Shown: piece by piece, positions 28,570-37,897 of the stretch | Layout of the letters: every line of letters begins with the position of its first letter | How positions within the stretch are numbered: position 1 is the first letter of the stretch | Source of the DNA: Streptomyces albofaciens JCM 4342 | GTDB taxonomy: Bacteria; Actinomycetota; Actinomycetes; Streptomycetales; Streptomycetaceae | Direction: 5' to 3' | DNA: 64,000 nt | Assembly: GCF_008634025.1 (NCBI RefSeq) | Contig: NZ_PDCM01000001.1 | Location: 2,105,501 to 2,169,500 of the forward strand | Notes under the pieces: generated by a model | Database searches by the model: none | Told to the model about the DNA's origin: nothing | What the model saw: the letters and a program-made list of their open reading frames with translations, nothing else | Made by a program: the position numbers and the translations under genes

Positions 28570-29985
28570 GTGTCCGCCGAGGCCGTCCAGGCAGCCGCGC
28601 CGCACCCCGCCGAGGCCCCCGCCGCCTCCACCGGGCCGGACGGCGACCGCCCGCTGCGCATCGCCCTGCTGACGTACAAGGGCAACCCGTTCTGCGGCGG
28701 CCAGGGCGTCTACGTCCGCCACCTCTCGCGCGAACTGGCCCGCCTCGGCCACCGCGTCGAGGTCATCGGCGCGCAGCCGTACCCCGTCCTGGACGAGGGG
28801 GCCGCCTCCCCGCAGGGAACCGGGGGAGTCACCCTCACCGAACTGCCCAGCCTCGACCTCTACCGGCAGCCCGACCCGTTCCGCACGCCGAAGCGCGGCG
28901 AGTACCGGGACTGGATCGACGCGCTGGAGGTCGGCACGATGTGGACCGGCGGCTTCCCCGAACCGCTGACCTTCTCGCTGCGCGCCCGCCGCCACCTCGC
29001 CGCCCGGCGCGGCGACTTCGACGTGGTGCACGACAACCAGACCCTCGGCTACGGCCTGCTCGGCGACCTCGGCGCGCCCCTGGTCACCACCATCCACCAC
29101 CCCATCACCGTCGACCGGCAGCTCGACCTCGACGCCGCCACCGGCTGGCAGCGCCGCCTGTCGGTGCGCCGCTGGTACGGCTTCACCCGGATGCAGAAGC
29201 GCGTCGCCCGCCGTCTGCCGTCGGTGCTGACCGTCTCCGGCTCCTCCCGCCAGGAGATCGTGGACCACCTCGGCGTACGGGACGGCCGCATCCACGTCGT
29301 GCACATCGGCGCCGACACCGACCTCTTCTCGCCCGATCCGTCGGTCCCCGAGGTCCCCGGCCGCATCGTGACCACCTCCAGCGCGGACGTGCCCCTCAAG
29401 GGCCTGATCCACCTGGTCGAGGCGCTGGCCAAGGTCCGTGCGGAGAACCCGCGGGCCCATCTGGTGGTCGTCGGCAAACGCGCCGACGACGGCCCGGTGG
29501 CCGCCGCCATCGAGCGGCACGGCCTCGGCGGCGCGATCGAGTTCGTCAAGGGCATCAGCGACGCCGAGCTGGTCGACCTGGTCCGCGGCGCCCAGGTCGC
29601 CTGCGTACCGTCCCTCTACGAGGGCTTCTCGCTGCCCGCCGCCGAAGCCATGGCCACCGGTACGCCGCTGCTGGCCACCACCGGCGGCGCCATCCCCGAG
29701 GTGTCCGGCCCGGACGGCGAGACCTGTCTGTCCGTACCGCCCGGCGACGCGGGTGCGCTGGCCGCCGGGCTGACCCGCCTGCTGGGCGACGCCGACCTGC
29801 GCCGCCGCCTCGGCGCCGCCGGGCGCGAACGCGTCCTGGCCCGCTTCACCTGGCGCCAGGCCGCCATCGGCACCGCCGAACGCTACCGGGAGGCCATCGC
29901 CCTCCAGGCCCCGCGCCTGCGCGCCGCGCGCTCCCGCCGCGCCGCCGCGGACGCCACCGCACCGACCCCCGCCGGCCGCGCCTGA
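28570..29985 (+). CDS. GT4-family glycosyltransferase
   Basis: 471 residues, GT-B fold. The N-terminal domain has TYKGNPFCGGQGVYVRHLSREL. The C-terminal nucleotide-sugar domain has PLKGLIHLVEAL and the GT4 signature PSLYEGFSLPAAEAMATGTPL with the ExxxxxxxE pair. It acts in the cytoplasm on an unknown acceptor, perhaps a lipid or polyprenyl carrier. GTG at 28570 follows AAGGGGG. The C-terminal 25 residues are Ala/Arg-rich. First gene of a three-gene operon behind a perfect KstR-type box, which is unexpected for a sugar transferase. Confidence 0.9.
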   Translation: MSAEAVQAAAPHPAEAPAASTGPDGDRPLRIALLTYKGNPFCGGQGVYVRHLSRELARLGHRVEVIGAQPYPVLDEGAASPQGTGGVTLTELPSLDLYRQPDPFRTPKRGEYRDWIDALEVGTMWTGGFPEPLTFSLRARRHLAARRGDFDVVHDNQTLGYGLLGDLGAPLVTTIHHPITVDRQLDLDAATGWQRRLSVRRWYGFTRMQKRVARRLPSVLTVSGSSRQEIVDHLGVRDGRIHVVHIGADTDLFSPDPSVPEVPGRIVTTSSADVPLKGLIHLVEALAKVRAENPRAHLVVVGKRADDGPVAAAIERHGLGGAIEFVKGISDAELVDLVRGAQVACVPSLYEGFSLPAAEAMATGTPLLATTGGAIPEVSGPDGETCLSVPPGDAGALAAGLTRLLGDADLRRRLGAAGRERVLARFTWRQAAIGTAERYREAIALQAPRLRAARSRRAAADATAPTPAGRA

Positions 29986-30077
29986 TGCGGCCCGGCCGGG
30001 CACCGACCACCACCGCCATGACCCGCCGCCGTCGGCCGTAGCTGCCCGCGGACCCCCAGGACGAAAGCAGAGAGCCC

Positions 30078-30875
30078 TTGCTGACCGTCGACTTTTCCCG
30101 ATTCCCGCTGGCGCCGGGCGACCGCGTCCTCGACCTGGGCTGTGGCGCGGGCCGGCACGCCTTCGAGTGCTACCGGCGCGGCGCGCAGGTCGTGGCGCTC
30201 GACCGGAACGCCGAGGAGATCCGCGAGGTCGCCAAGTGGTTCGCCGCCATGAAGGAGGCCGGTGAGGCGCCCGCGGGCGCCACCGCCACCGCCATGGAGG
30301 GCGACGCGCTGGCCCTGCCCTTCCCCGACGCGAGCTTCGACGTCGTCATCATCTCCGAGGTCATGGAGCACATCCACGACGACAAGGGCGTGCTCGCCGA
30401 GATGGTGCGGGTGCTGCGGCCCGGCGGGCGGATCGCGGTGACCGTGCCGCGCTACGGCCCGGAGAAGGTGTGCTGGGCACTCAGCGACGAGTACCACGAG
30501 GTCGAGGGCGGGCACATCCGCATCTACAAGGCCGACGAGCTGCTCGGCAAGATGCGCGAGGCGGGCCTGCGGCCGTACGGCACCCACCACGCGCACGGGC
30601 TGCACAGCCCGTACTGGTGGCTCAAGTGCGCCTTCGGCGTCGACAACGACCAGGCGCTGCCGGTCAAGGCGTACCACAAGCTGCTGGTCTGGGACATCAT
30701 GAAGAAGCCGCTGGCCACGCGGATGGCCGAGCGGGTGCTCAACCCGGTGATCGGCAAGAGCTTCGTCGCGTACGCCGTCAAGCCGCATCTGCCGACGGAC
30801 GCCGCCGCGACCGACGACTCCGCTGCCGCCGACTCCACGGCCACCGCCGACTCCGCCGCCGGGGCCGCCAAGTGA
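30078..30875 (+). CDS. class I SAM-dependent methyltransferase
   Basis: 265 residues from TTG at 30078. The SAM motif I is VLDLGCGAGRHAFECYRRG, motif II has SFDVVIISEVMEHI and motif III RVLRPGGRIAVTVPR. The C-terminal Ala/Thr/Asp tail looks disordered. Stop and next start overlap as GTGA. It lies between a glycosyltransferase and an alpha-toroid protein and probably modifies the same small molecule or glycolipid. Confidence 0.9.
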   Translation: MLTVDFSRFPLAPGDRVLDLGCGAGRHAFECYRRGAQVVALDRNAEEIREVAKWFAAMKEAGEAPAGATATAMEGDALALPFPDASFDVVIISEVMEHIHDDKGVLAEMVRVLRPGGRIAVTVPRYGPEKVCWALSDEYHEVEGGHIRIYKADELLGKMREAGLRPYGTHHAHGLHSPYWWLKCAFGVDNDQALPVKAYHKLLVWDIMKKPLATRMAERVLNPVIGKSFVAYAVKPHLPTDAAATDDSAAADSTATADSAAGAAK

Positions 30876-31942
30876 CGACACCAGGACGTACGGAACGCCT
30901 GGTCCTGCCCGGAGTCCTGACCGCCGAACAGGCGGCGCGCACCGTCGCCGGCATCCTGGCGGCACAGCGCGCGGACGGCGCGATCCCCTGGTTCCGCGGC
31001 CACCACCTCGACCCGTGGGACCACACCGAGGCCGCCATGGCCCTGGACGCGGCCGGGGAGCACGAGCGCGCCGAGGCCGCGTACGAGTGGCTGGCCCGGC
31101 ACCAGAACCCGGACGGCTCCTGGTACGCGGCCTACGCCGACGGGGACGCCGCGGCGCCCACCGACCGCGGCCGGGAGACCAACTTCTGCGCGTACATCGC
31201 CGTCGGCGTCTGGCACCACTACCTGTCCACCGGCGACGACACCTTCGTGGACCGCATGTGGCCCGCCGTCTACGCGGCCGTCGAATTCGTCCTGGAACTC
31301 CAGCAGCCCGGCGGCGAGATCGGCTGGAAGCGCGAGGACGACGGCACGCCGGTCACCGACGCCCTGCTGACCGGCTCCTCCTCCATCCACCAGGCGCTGC
31401 GCTGCGCCCTCGCCATCGCCGAACAGCGCGAGGAACCCCAGCCCGACTGGGAACTGGCCCTCGGCCGGCTCGGCCACGCCATCCAGCACCACCCCGAGCG
31501 CTTCCTCGACAAGTCCCGCTACTCGATGGACTGGTACTACCCGGTCCTCGGCGGCGCCCTGAGCGGCACCGCCGCCAAGGAGCGCATCGAAGCGGCGTGG
31601 GAGGACTTCGTCGTGCCCGGCCTCGGCGTCCGCTGCGTCCTGCCCAACCCCTGGGTCACCGGCGGCGAGAGCGCCGAACTGGCCCTCGCCCTCTGGGCGA
31701 TGGGCGAGTCGGACCGGGCCGTGCAGATCCTCAAGTGGGTCCAGCACCTGCGCGCCGAGAACGGCATGTACTGGACCGGCTACGTCTTCGACGACGACGC
31801 GGTCTGGCCCGAGGAGCAGACGTCCTGGACGGCGGGCTCGATGCTGCTCGCGGTGGCCGCGCTGGGAGGGGACGAGGCGACCACGGCCGTCTTCGGGGGC
31901 GAGCGCCTGCCGACGGGCCTGACCCCGGACTGCTGCCGCTGA
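30872..31942 (+). CDS. prenyltransferase-like alpha-toroid protein
   Basis: 356 residues from GTG overlapping the upstream stop. The sequence has six-hairpin/alpha-toroid repeats: AQRADGAIPWFRGHHLDPWDHTEAAMAL, HQNPDGSWYAAY, ETNFCAYIAVGVWHHY, RYSMDWYYPVLGGAL and EEQTSWTAGSMLLAV. No signal peptide, so it is cytoplasmic. Such proteins are annotated as prenyltransferases, but the DGSW and ETNF motifs also resemble unsaturated glycosidases, which would suit a glycosyltransferase operon. Reaction unknown. Confidence 0.8.
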   Translation: MTTPGRTERLVLPGVLTAEQAARTVAGILAAQRADGAIPWFRGHHLDPWDHTEAAMALDAAGEHERAEAAYEWLARHQNPDGSWYAAYADGDAAAPTDRGRETNFCAYIAVGVWHHYLSTGDDTFVDRMWPAVYAAVEFVLELQQPGGEIGWKREDDGTPVTDALLTGSSSIHQALRCALAIAEQREEPQPDWELALGRLGHAIQHHPERFLDKSRYSMDWYYPVLGGALSGTAAKERIEAAWEDFVVPGLGVRCVLPNPWVTGGESAELALALWAMGESDRAVQILKWVQHLRAENGMYWTGYVFDDDAVWPEEQTSWTAGSMLLAVAALGGDEATTAVFGGERLPTGLTPDCCR

Positions 31943-31979
31943 GGGATGGGGCGCGCCCCGCCCCTTCCCCCGGTTTCCC

Positions 31980-32309
31980 TCAGTGCTCGATACGCCTGAT
32001 GCGGGCGGCCAGGGCATGCCCCACCACCAGGTACACGAGCGCCGGCAGCCCGTAGTTCAGCAGCGTCCGCAGCCACTCCGCGTCGAAGGTGAAGAGGTTG
32101 TACGACCAGCCGGCCAGCCACCGCGCCGCGCCCTGCACGAAGTGCACCAGGTCGTTGGCGCGGTTCGCGTCGAGCAGGTACATCACGATCCAGAGGCCGA
32201 GGATCACGGCCGTGAGGTCGGCGACGACGGTGACGGCCCGGGCCGCATGACTGCTTCCGTAGCGGTGTCTCCTGGACATGACAGCCGGGTAGCCGCATAA
32301 GTACGCCAT
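31980..32309 (-). CDS. small membrane protein
   Basis: 109 residues from ATG at 32309, with CGGGAG 7 bases upstream; ATG at 32279 has a poorer site. Two helices: about 32-52 (AVTVVADLTAVILGLWIVMYLL) and 84-102 (LNYGLPALVYLVVGHALAA), separated by an amphipathic stretch rich in Trp. If the upstream start is right, codon 4 is TTA, so synthesis would depend on bldA. Convergent with the alpha-toroid gene. Family not recognised. Confidence 0.72.
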   Translation of the reverse strand: MAYLCGYPAVMSRRHRYGSSHAARAVTVVADLTAVILGLWIVMYLLDANRANDLVHFVQGAARWLAGWSYNLFTFDAEWLRTLLNYGLPALVYLVVGHALAARIRRIEH

Positions 32310-32388
32310 AAACAACTCCCGGTCGGAGGCGGTCCGTTCGCGGTGAAACGGGTCGGCTCTGCGCCCGCCCACGCATTACTGTTCGACC

Positions 32389-33192
32389 ATGACGATCACC
32401 ATGACCGGAACCCTCGACCACGGCCGCTATTGCGCCGAGATCCTCACCCAGACCGATCTGCTCCGGGAAACCGTCCGCGGCACCGACCTCAAGACGGCCG
32501 TGCCGACCTGTCCGGACTGGACCTTGGCGGACCTCCTGCGCCACGTCGGCGGCGCGCACCGCTGGGTCGACACGACCGTACGGACGCGGGCCGAGGAGAT
32601 GGTGCCGTTCGACGCGGTCCCGAACCACAAGGGCCCCGAGGGCGACGACCCGGAGGCCCTGGACGCCTGGCTGGCGGACGGCGCGCGGCGCGTCGTCGAG
32701 GCGCTGCGCGAGGCCGGCGCCGACACCCCGGTCTGGGCCTGGGCACCGGATCAGCCGACGGTCTTCTGGTCCCGCCGGATGACCCACGAGACGGCCGTCC
32801 ACCGCGCGGACGCGGCGTCCGCGACGGGTACCGGCTTCACCCTCGACCCGGAGGTGGCCGCCGACGCCATGGAAGAGTGGACGCAACTGGTCTGCCTGGT
32901 CCCTGCCTTGAAGCCCGACCACCCGGCCGCCCGCCTCACCGGCACCGGCCGCACCTTCCGCCTGCACGCCACCGACGCCCCGCCCGGCGCCCCCGCCGAC
33001 TGGCTCCTCGACTACACCGGCGACACGGTCACCTACCGCCACACCCCCGAAGAAGCCACCATCACCCTGCAAGGCCCCCTCACCGACCTCCTCCGCGTCT
33101 ACTACCGCCGCCTCCCGGTGGACACTCCGGGCATCGAGGCCATCGGCGACCGCGCGTTCCTGGAGGAGTGGCTGGAGGCGGCGAAGTTCTGA
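32389..33192 (+). CDS. mycothiol-dependent maleylpyruvate isomerase-fold protein
   Basis: 267 residues, MDMPI/TIGR03083 family. The N-terminal four-helix DinB-like domain contains PTCPDWTLADLLRHVGGAHRWVD and FWSRRMTHETAVHRADA, which supply the metal His and Glu residues. The C-terminal SCP2-like domain ends with LQGPLTDLLRVYYRRLP. Members use mycothiol in isomerase or transferase reactions, but most have no assigned substrate. Monocistronic. Confidence 0.88.
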   Translation: MTITMTGTLDHGRYCAEILTQTDLLRETVRGTDLKTAVPTCPDWTLADLLRHVGGAHRWVDTTVRTRAEEMVPFDAVPNHKGPEGDDPEALDAWLADGARRVVEALREAGADTPVWAWAPDQPTVFWSRRMTHETAVHRADAASATGTGFTLDPEVAADAMEEWTQLVCLVPALKPDHPAARLTGTGRTFRLHATDAPPGAPADWLLDYTGDTVTYRHTPEEATITLQGPLTDLLRVYYRRLPVDTPGIEAIGDRAFLEEWLEAAKF

Positions 33193-33226
33193 TCCGGAAT
33201 GGGCGAGGCCGACGGGCCGCTCCGCC

Positions 33227-33538
33227 TCAAGCGGCGTGTGGCACGAAGGACAGTGACACCTCGTCCGAGTCGATGGAGAGGTCGAGCTGGGCATCGAGGG
33301 CGCGCGCCAGCCGACGCAGCAGCGGCAGGGTCGGTACCGTCCCGCCCCCCTCGATCCGCTCGACCTCCTCCACACCGAGACCGGCCCGAAGCGCCAGCTC
33401 ACCCACCGACATCCCGAGCGCGCCGCGCACGTCGAACACCGCCTGCCCGAGCGCGATCGCCGCCCCCGCCTCCACGTAGGCGGGGTCCGCCCGGTGCTCG
33501 TCCGGTACCTCCCACCGGGTGTGGTATCCGCGACTCAT
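33227..33538 (-). CDS. XRE-family helix-turn-helix protein, antitoxin-like
   Basis: 103 residues from ATG at 33538 after GGAAGGAG. The C-terminal HTH is LGMSVGELALRAGLGVEEVERIEGGGTVPTLPLLRRLARAL. The N-terminal part YHTRWEVPDEHRADPAY resembles antitoxins of HigA/HipB type. The usual toxin gene directly before or after is absent. The 98 bases between it and the F420 oxidoreductase encode only a 24-codon frame. It is probably a solitary regulator. Confidence 0.82.
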   Translation of the reverse strand: MSRGYHTRWEVPDEHRADPAYVEAGAAIALGQAVFDVRGALGMSVGELALRAGLGVEEVERIEGGGTVPTLPLLRRLARALDAQLDLSIDSDEVSLSFVPHAA

Positions 33539-33636
33539 GCGTTCTCCTTCCCGATGCCTGCCGCTGCCAGGCGGTCTTGGCCGTGCGTCGGCCCGACCGC
33601 CTTGAGCATGGTGCCCTCGGCGGCGCACCTGCCGCC

Positions 33637-34647
33637 TCAACCATTCACCTCAGCCACCACCCGCAACGTCTCCGCATCCGGCGCCGTGACCAGAAGGTCC
33701 GTCACCGGGCCCTCGCGCCACGCTGCCAGGCGGTCGGCTATGCGGGCGCGGGGGCCGATCAGGGAGATCTCGTCGGCGAAGGCGTCGGGGACGGCCTGGA
33801 CGGCCTCGTTGCGGTGGCCCTGGAGGAAGAGGGTCTGGATGTGGTGGGCCGCTTCTGGGTGGCCCAGGCGGGACATCAGGGCGGTGTGGAAGTTGCGGGA
33901 GGCGTGGCCCATGCCGCCGATGTAGAAGGCGAGCATGGCCTTGACCGGGAGCAGGCCCTCGGTCACGTCGTCGCAGACCTGGGCGCGGGCCATGGGGGCG
34001 ATGAGGAAGCCTTCCGGGGCGTCGGCCAGGGAGGCCGCGTACACGCCGGTGCGGTACGGGGACCAGTACAGCGGGAGCCAGCCGTCGGCGATCCGGGTGG
34101 TCTGGGCGATGTTCTTGGGGCCCTCGGCGCCGAGGAGGACGGGGAGGCCGGCGCGGCGGGGGTGGGTGATGGGCTTGAGGGGCTTGCCGAGGCCGGTGGC
34201 GTCCGGGCCGCGGTAGGGGAGCGGGTGGAAGCGGCCGTCGAGGGACACCGGGGCCTCGCGGCGCAGCACTTGGCGGACGATGTCCACGTATTCGCGGGTG
34301 GCGGTGAGCGGGCTCGCGGGGAAGGGGCGGCCGTACCACCCCTCCACCACCTGCGGCCCGGACAGGCCGAGTCCGAGCAGCATCCGGCCGCCGGAGAGGT
34401 GGTCGAGGGTGAGGGCCTGCATCGCGGTGGCGGTGGGCGTGCGGGCGGCCATCTGGGCGATGGCGGTGCCCAGTTTGATGCGGGAGGTGTGGGCCGCGAT
34501 CCAGGTGAGGGGGGTGAACGCGTCCGAGCCCCAGGCTTCGGAGGTCCATACGGAGTCGTAGCCCAGCCGCTCGGCCTCCTGGGCGAGTTCGAGGTGCCGG
34601 GGGTCGGGGCCGCGGCCCCAGTAGCCGAGTGCCAGGCCGAGTCGCAT
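33637..34647 (-). CDS. LLM-class F420-dependent oxidoreductase
   Basis: 336 residues, luciferase-like TIM barrel. Typical segments: MRLGLALGYWGRGPDPRHLELAQEAERLGYDSVWTSEAWGSDAFTPLTWIAAHT near the start, TATAMQALTLDHLSGGRMLLGLGLSGPQVVEGWYG, and PVLLGAEGPKNI. These are features of the F420 branch used for hydride transfer. A CTGACGGGTCGTCAG palindrome lies 33 bases before the start, linking it to the steroid-type operons. Substrate unknown. Confidence 0.9.
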   Translation of the reverse strand: MRLGLALGYWGRGPDPRHLELAQEAERLGYDSVWTSEAWGSDAFTPLTWIAAHTSRIKLGTAIAQMAARTPTATAMQALTLDHLSGGRMLLGLGLSGPQVVEGWYGRPFPASPLTATREYVDIVRQVLRREAPVSLDGRFHPLPYRGPDATGLGKPLKPITHPRRAGLPVLLGAEGPKNIAQTTRIADGWLPLYWSPYRTGVYAASLADAPEGFLIAPMARAQVCDDVTEGLLPVKAMLAFYIGGMGHASRNFHTALMSRLGHPEAAHHIQTLFLQGHRNEAVQAVPDAFADEISLIGPRARIADRLAAWREGPVTDLLVTAPDAETLRVVAEVNG

Positions 34648-34680
34648 GCGTGGGGCCTCCGGTGCGTCGGGGCGAGCCTG

Positions 34681-34695
34681 CTGACGGGTCGTCAG
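34681..34695. promoter_or_regulatory. CTGACGGGTCGTCAG operator-like palindrome
   Basis: 15-bp copy of the element found before cyp125 and the MaoC operon, 33 bases from the oxidoreductase start. This promoter has no KstR-type box nearby. Confidence 0.6.
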
Positions 34696-34750
34696 GGGCG
34701 CTGGCGCAGCGTAGGAGGTGGGGGAGGCGATGGGAAGGGTGGGGGTACGG

Positions 34751-34787
34751 CGACGGCCCCCCGCCCGAGGTGGGCGAGGGGCCGTCG
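34751..34787 (-). terminator. hairpin terminator after the DUF5336 gene
   Basis: Arms CGACGGCCCC and GCCC pair with GGGC and GGGGCCGTCG around a 5-base loop with a 2-base bulge on each side. It lies 26 bases past the DUF5336 stop. Confidence 0.75.
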
Positions 34788-34812
34788 TGCGGTGTGCCGC
34801 GGGCCGGAGGGG

Positions 34813-35658
34813 TCAGCCGCGCTGGATGCCGGTCGTGTCCTGGAGGACGCCGCGGCGCCCGTCCTGCGTCTGCGCGACCAGCGCCTGGCCGCGCTGGTCC
34901 ACGGCCAGGTACCACGTGCCGGGCGCGAGCTCGGCGATCGGCGTCGGCGCGCCGTCCTCGCCGTACAGCGGGCGCGCGACCGGCACCGCGAACCAGAACG
35001 GCGCGAAGTCGGCCGCGGGGGCCGGCGGCTGCGCGGCGGCCGGCGAGGGCTGCGGGCCGCCGTACGTCTGCGGACCGCCCGGCTGGCCCTGCCCGGGAGC
35101 GGGCTGCTGCGCGCCCGGGTAGCCGTAGCCGCCCTGGCCCGGCTGCTGCTGGTGGGCGCCGGGGTAGCCGTACCCCTGGCCCGGGGCCGCGCCGTACGGG
35201 GACGGGGCCTGCGGCCGCGGGGCCGGGACGAGGCCGGCCTTGAGGGCGGGCACCAGCGGCGTGGCCACGGCCGCGCCGGCCAGCACCAGCGCGGCGATCA
35301 GGCCGAGGATCAGCCCGGCGCCCGCGCCGCCGCTGTTGACGATCGTCCAGAAGGCGAACCAGGCGACGAACACGGTCCAGGCGACGCCGAACTGGCCCAG
35401 GTCGAGACCGGCGACCTTCAGGGGCCGCGGCAGGGCCCGCGCCACGACGATCAGGGCGGCCGCGATGATGCCGGCCAGGTACATGCCCATCAGCAGGGGC
35501 AGCGCGTCCCAGGCGTTCGTGGAGGTGACCTTCGGGCAGAAGCTGCCGGTGCAGTCGGATCCGTCGTACGAGCTGATGCTGAGAAACGAGGCGATGAACA
35601 GCAACACCGCTGCTCCGATCACCACGCCGTCGCCTCTAGTGAGGGAGCGGATGTTCAC
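34813..35658 (-). CDS. DUF5336 membrane protein
   Basis: 281 residues. Four membrane helices (about 12-30, 52-72, 88-108, 115-138) are followed by a long Pro/Gln/Gly/Tyr-rich segment with GYGYPGA repeats (about 155-215) and a small C-terminal domain ending QTQDGRRGVLQDTTGIQRG. Layout matches the DUF5336 family of mycobacterial 34-kDa-antigen-like proteins. Role unknown, perhaps in the cell envelope at the hyphal tip. Monocistronic with its own terminator. Confidence 0.82.
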   Translation of the reverse strand: MNIRSLTRGDGVVIGAAVLLFIASFLSISSYDGSDCTGSFCPKVTSTNAWDALPLLMGMYLAGIIAAALIVVARALPRPLKVAGLDLGQFGVAWTVFVAWFAFWTIVNSGGAGAGLILGLIAALVLAGAAVATPLVPALKAGLVPAPRPQAPSPYGAAPGQGYGYPGAHQQQPGQGGYGYPGAQQPAPGQGQPGGPQTYGGPQPSPAAAQPPAPAADFAPFWFAVPVARPLYGEDGAPTPIAELAPGTWYLAVDQRGQALVAQTQDGRRGVLQDTTGIQRG

Positions 35659-35792
35659 GTAAGGGTCCTTTGTCGGTTCCGGTGTCTGTCTTCGCTGTCG
35701 CAGCCATATGCGCTGGTGGGCGCGTGGCGAGGCACGGGGTGGCCCCCCATCGTAAGGGGGAACCTACCGCCGGATCCTGTGGGCCGTCTTGT

Positions 35793-35858
35793 CGGTATCG
35801 GTCAGGTATCGAGTCGGTATCGGCGGATGCCCGGTATCGGTGGCCGCCCGGTATCGGC
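35793..35858. repeat. five GGTATCG direct repeats
   Basis: Five GGTATCG elements, four of them CGGTATCGG, at irregular spacing of about 10 to 19 bases, between the amidase stop and the DUF5336 promoter. Could be a protein-binding cluster or simple repeat expansion. Confidence 0.6.
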
Positions 35859-35865
35859 GCCGCCG

Positions 35866-36843
35866 CTACTCGGTCAGGAAGCCCGTAATGCCCTCGGCGA
35901 TCCCGCGGGCCGCCTTTTCCCGCCATTGCGGGTCGGTCAATTGCGCCGCGTCCTTCGCGTCGCGCATATTGCCGCACTCCAGGAACACCTTGGGAATGCC
36001 GGAGAGGTTGAGGCCGCCGAGGTCGGACCGTACGACGAGGCCGGTGCCGCCGCCCAGGTAATTGGCCGGGGCGCTCCCGGTCGCCGCCACGAACCGGCCC
36101 GCCAGGTGCTCGCCGAGCCGCCGCGAGGGGCCGACGATGGCGGAGGTGTCCGCCGCGCCCGCGGTGACCCGGGCGGGCAGGATCACATGGAAGCCCCGGT
36201 TGCCCGCGCCCGCGCCGTCGGCGTGCACGGACACCGCCGCGTCGGCCTTCGCCGCGTTGCCGGCGCGGGCCCGCTCGTCCACGCACGGCCCGTACGGACG
36301 GTCGCCGTCCTGGGTGAAGACCACCTTCGCGCCCTCGGCCCGGAGGAGCGTACGGGCGCGCCGCGCCACGTCGAGCGTGAAGTCGGCCTCGGCGTACCCG
36401 TCGTCGGTGGACGTGCCGGTGGTGTCGCACTCCTTGCGCCCGTTGCCGACGTCGACCCGGCGCGCGATCTCGCGGGTGTGGTCGCGGTTGCGGATGTTGT
36501 GACCGGGGTCGAGGAGGACGGTCTTTCCCTGGAGGCGGGTGCCGGGGCGGCCGCCCGGCCCGGTCCCGGGCCGGTCTCCCTTGCCGTCCGAAGCGTCCGG
36601 GGCGGGCCGGCCGCTCCCGTCCTGTCCGCTGCCGCCCGTACCGCCCTCACCGGGCGTGCCGCCCGGTGACGGCGATCCCGGGCTCGCCGCGGGCAGCGCC
36701 TTCGGCGGCCGGTCACCGCCGTGTCCGCTCGTGGACCGCCAGATCAGCCAGCCCGCGGCGCAGGCGGCCAGCAGCGCGGCCAGGACGACGACGAGGGTGC
36801 CGCCGAAGCGGCGGCGCGGGGGGAATGTACTGCCGTTCGACAC
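35866..36843 (-). CDS. N-acetylmuramoyl-L-alanine amidase (Amidase_3)
   Basis: 325 residues. An N-terminal membrane anchor (about 14-36, GGTLVVVLAALLAACAAGWLIW) is followed by a Gly/Pro/Ser linker to about 100. The catalytic zinc domain has LLDPGHNIRN (His), the ADFTLDVA Glu and SVHADGAG (His), with VFLECGNMRDAKDA providing the late Glu. It cleaves the amide bond between muramic acid and the stem peptide in the wall. GTG start without a strong ribosome site. Confidence 0.9.
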   Translation of the reverse strand: MSNGSTFPPRRRFGGTLVVVLAALLAACAAGWLIWRSTSGHGGDRPPKALPAASPGSPSPGGTPGEGGTGGSGQDGSGRPAPDASDGKGDRPGTGPGGRPGTRLQGKTVLLDPGHNIRNRDHTREIARRVDVGNGRKECDTTGTSTDDGYAEADFTLDVARRARTLLRAEGAKVVFTQDGDRPYGPCVDERARAGNAAKADAAVSVHADGAGAGNRGFHVILPARVTAGAADTSAIVGPSRRLGEHLAGRFVAATGSAPANYLGGGTGLVVRSDLGGLNLSGIPKVFLECGNMRDAKDAAQLTDPQWREKAARGIAEGITGFLTE

Positions 36844-36864
36844 ATCGCGATCGTAGTGGTGCGG

Positions 36865-37560
<696 letters not shown>

Positions 37561-37818
37561 TCATAAGGACGGATGGTACGTGCCGGTAATGCGGGGAGCG
37601 CGCGGGTGGCGCCGTAAGGGAGAAGAGGGATGAGCGATGGGGAATGTGCCGCCTATTCCGGTTGGGCGGGTGTGGCGGTTTACGGATTCGGTGCGGGGAG
37701 GTTTACGTTTCCCGCCGGCCCGTACGGATTCGGTCCGTCTCGTACGTTCCTGTACGCATTTCACCGGGGCCGGTCTCCGGCCGTCTCTCCGTCCTCCCGG
37801 CCGGAAGCCGACCCCCAC

Positions 37819-37833
37819 CTGACCTTCCGTCAG
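37819..37833. promoter_or_regulatory. CTGACCTTCCGTCAG operator-like palindrome
   Basis: Variant of the CTGACGGGCCGTCAG element with identical outer arms, two bases before the KstR-type box of the thiolase gene. Confidence 0.55.
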
Positions 37834-37835
37834 TT

Positions 37836-37849
37836 TGAAACGTGTTCTA
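37836..37849. promoter_or_regulatory. perfect KstR-type operator
   Basis: TGAAACGTGTTCTA matches every fixed position of TnnAACnnGTTnnA, 49 bases before the Ltp-type thiolase start. Confidence 0.8.
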
Positions 37850-37897
37850 GTCTGCCCGTCATGGGGGAGGGCTTCGACGCCTACGAGGAGGATCGCC

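Noticed and set aside
33539..33636. Possible toxin gene remnant beside the XRE protein
   Set aside because: Only a 24-codon frame remains and it shows no convincing similarity to known toxins.
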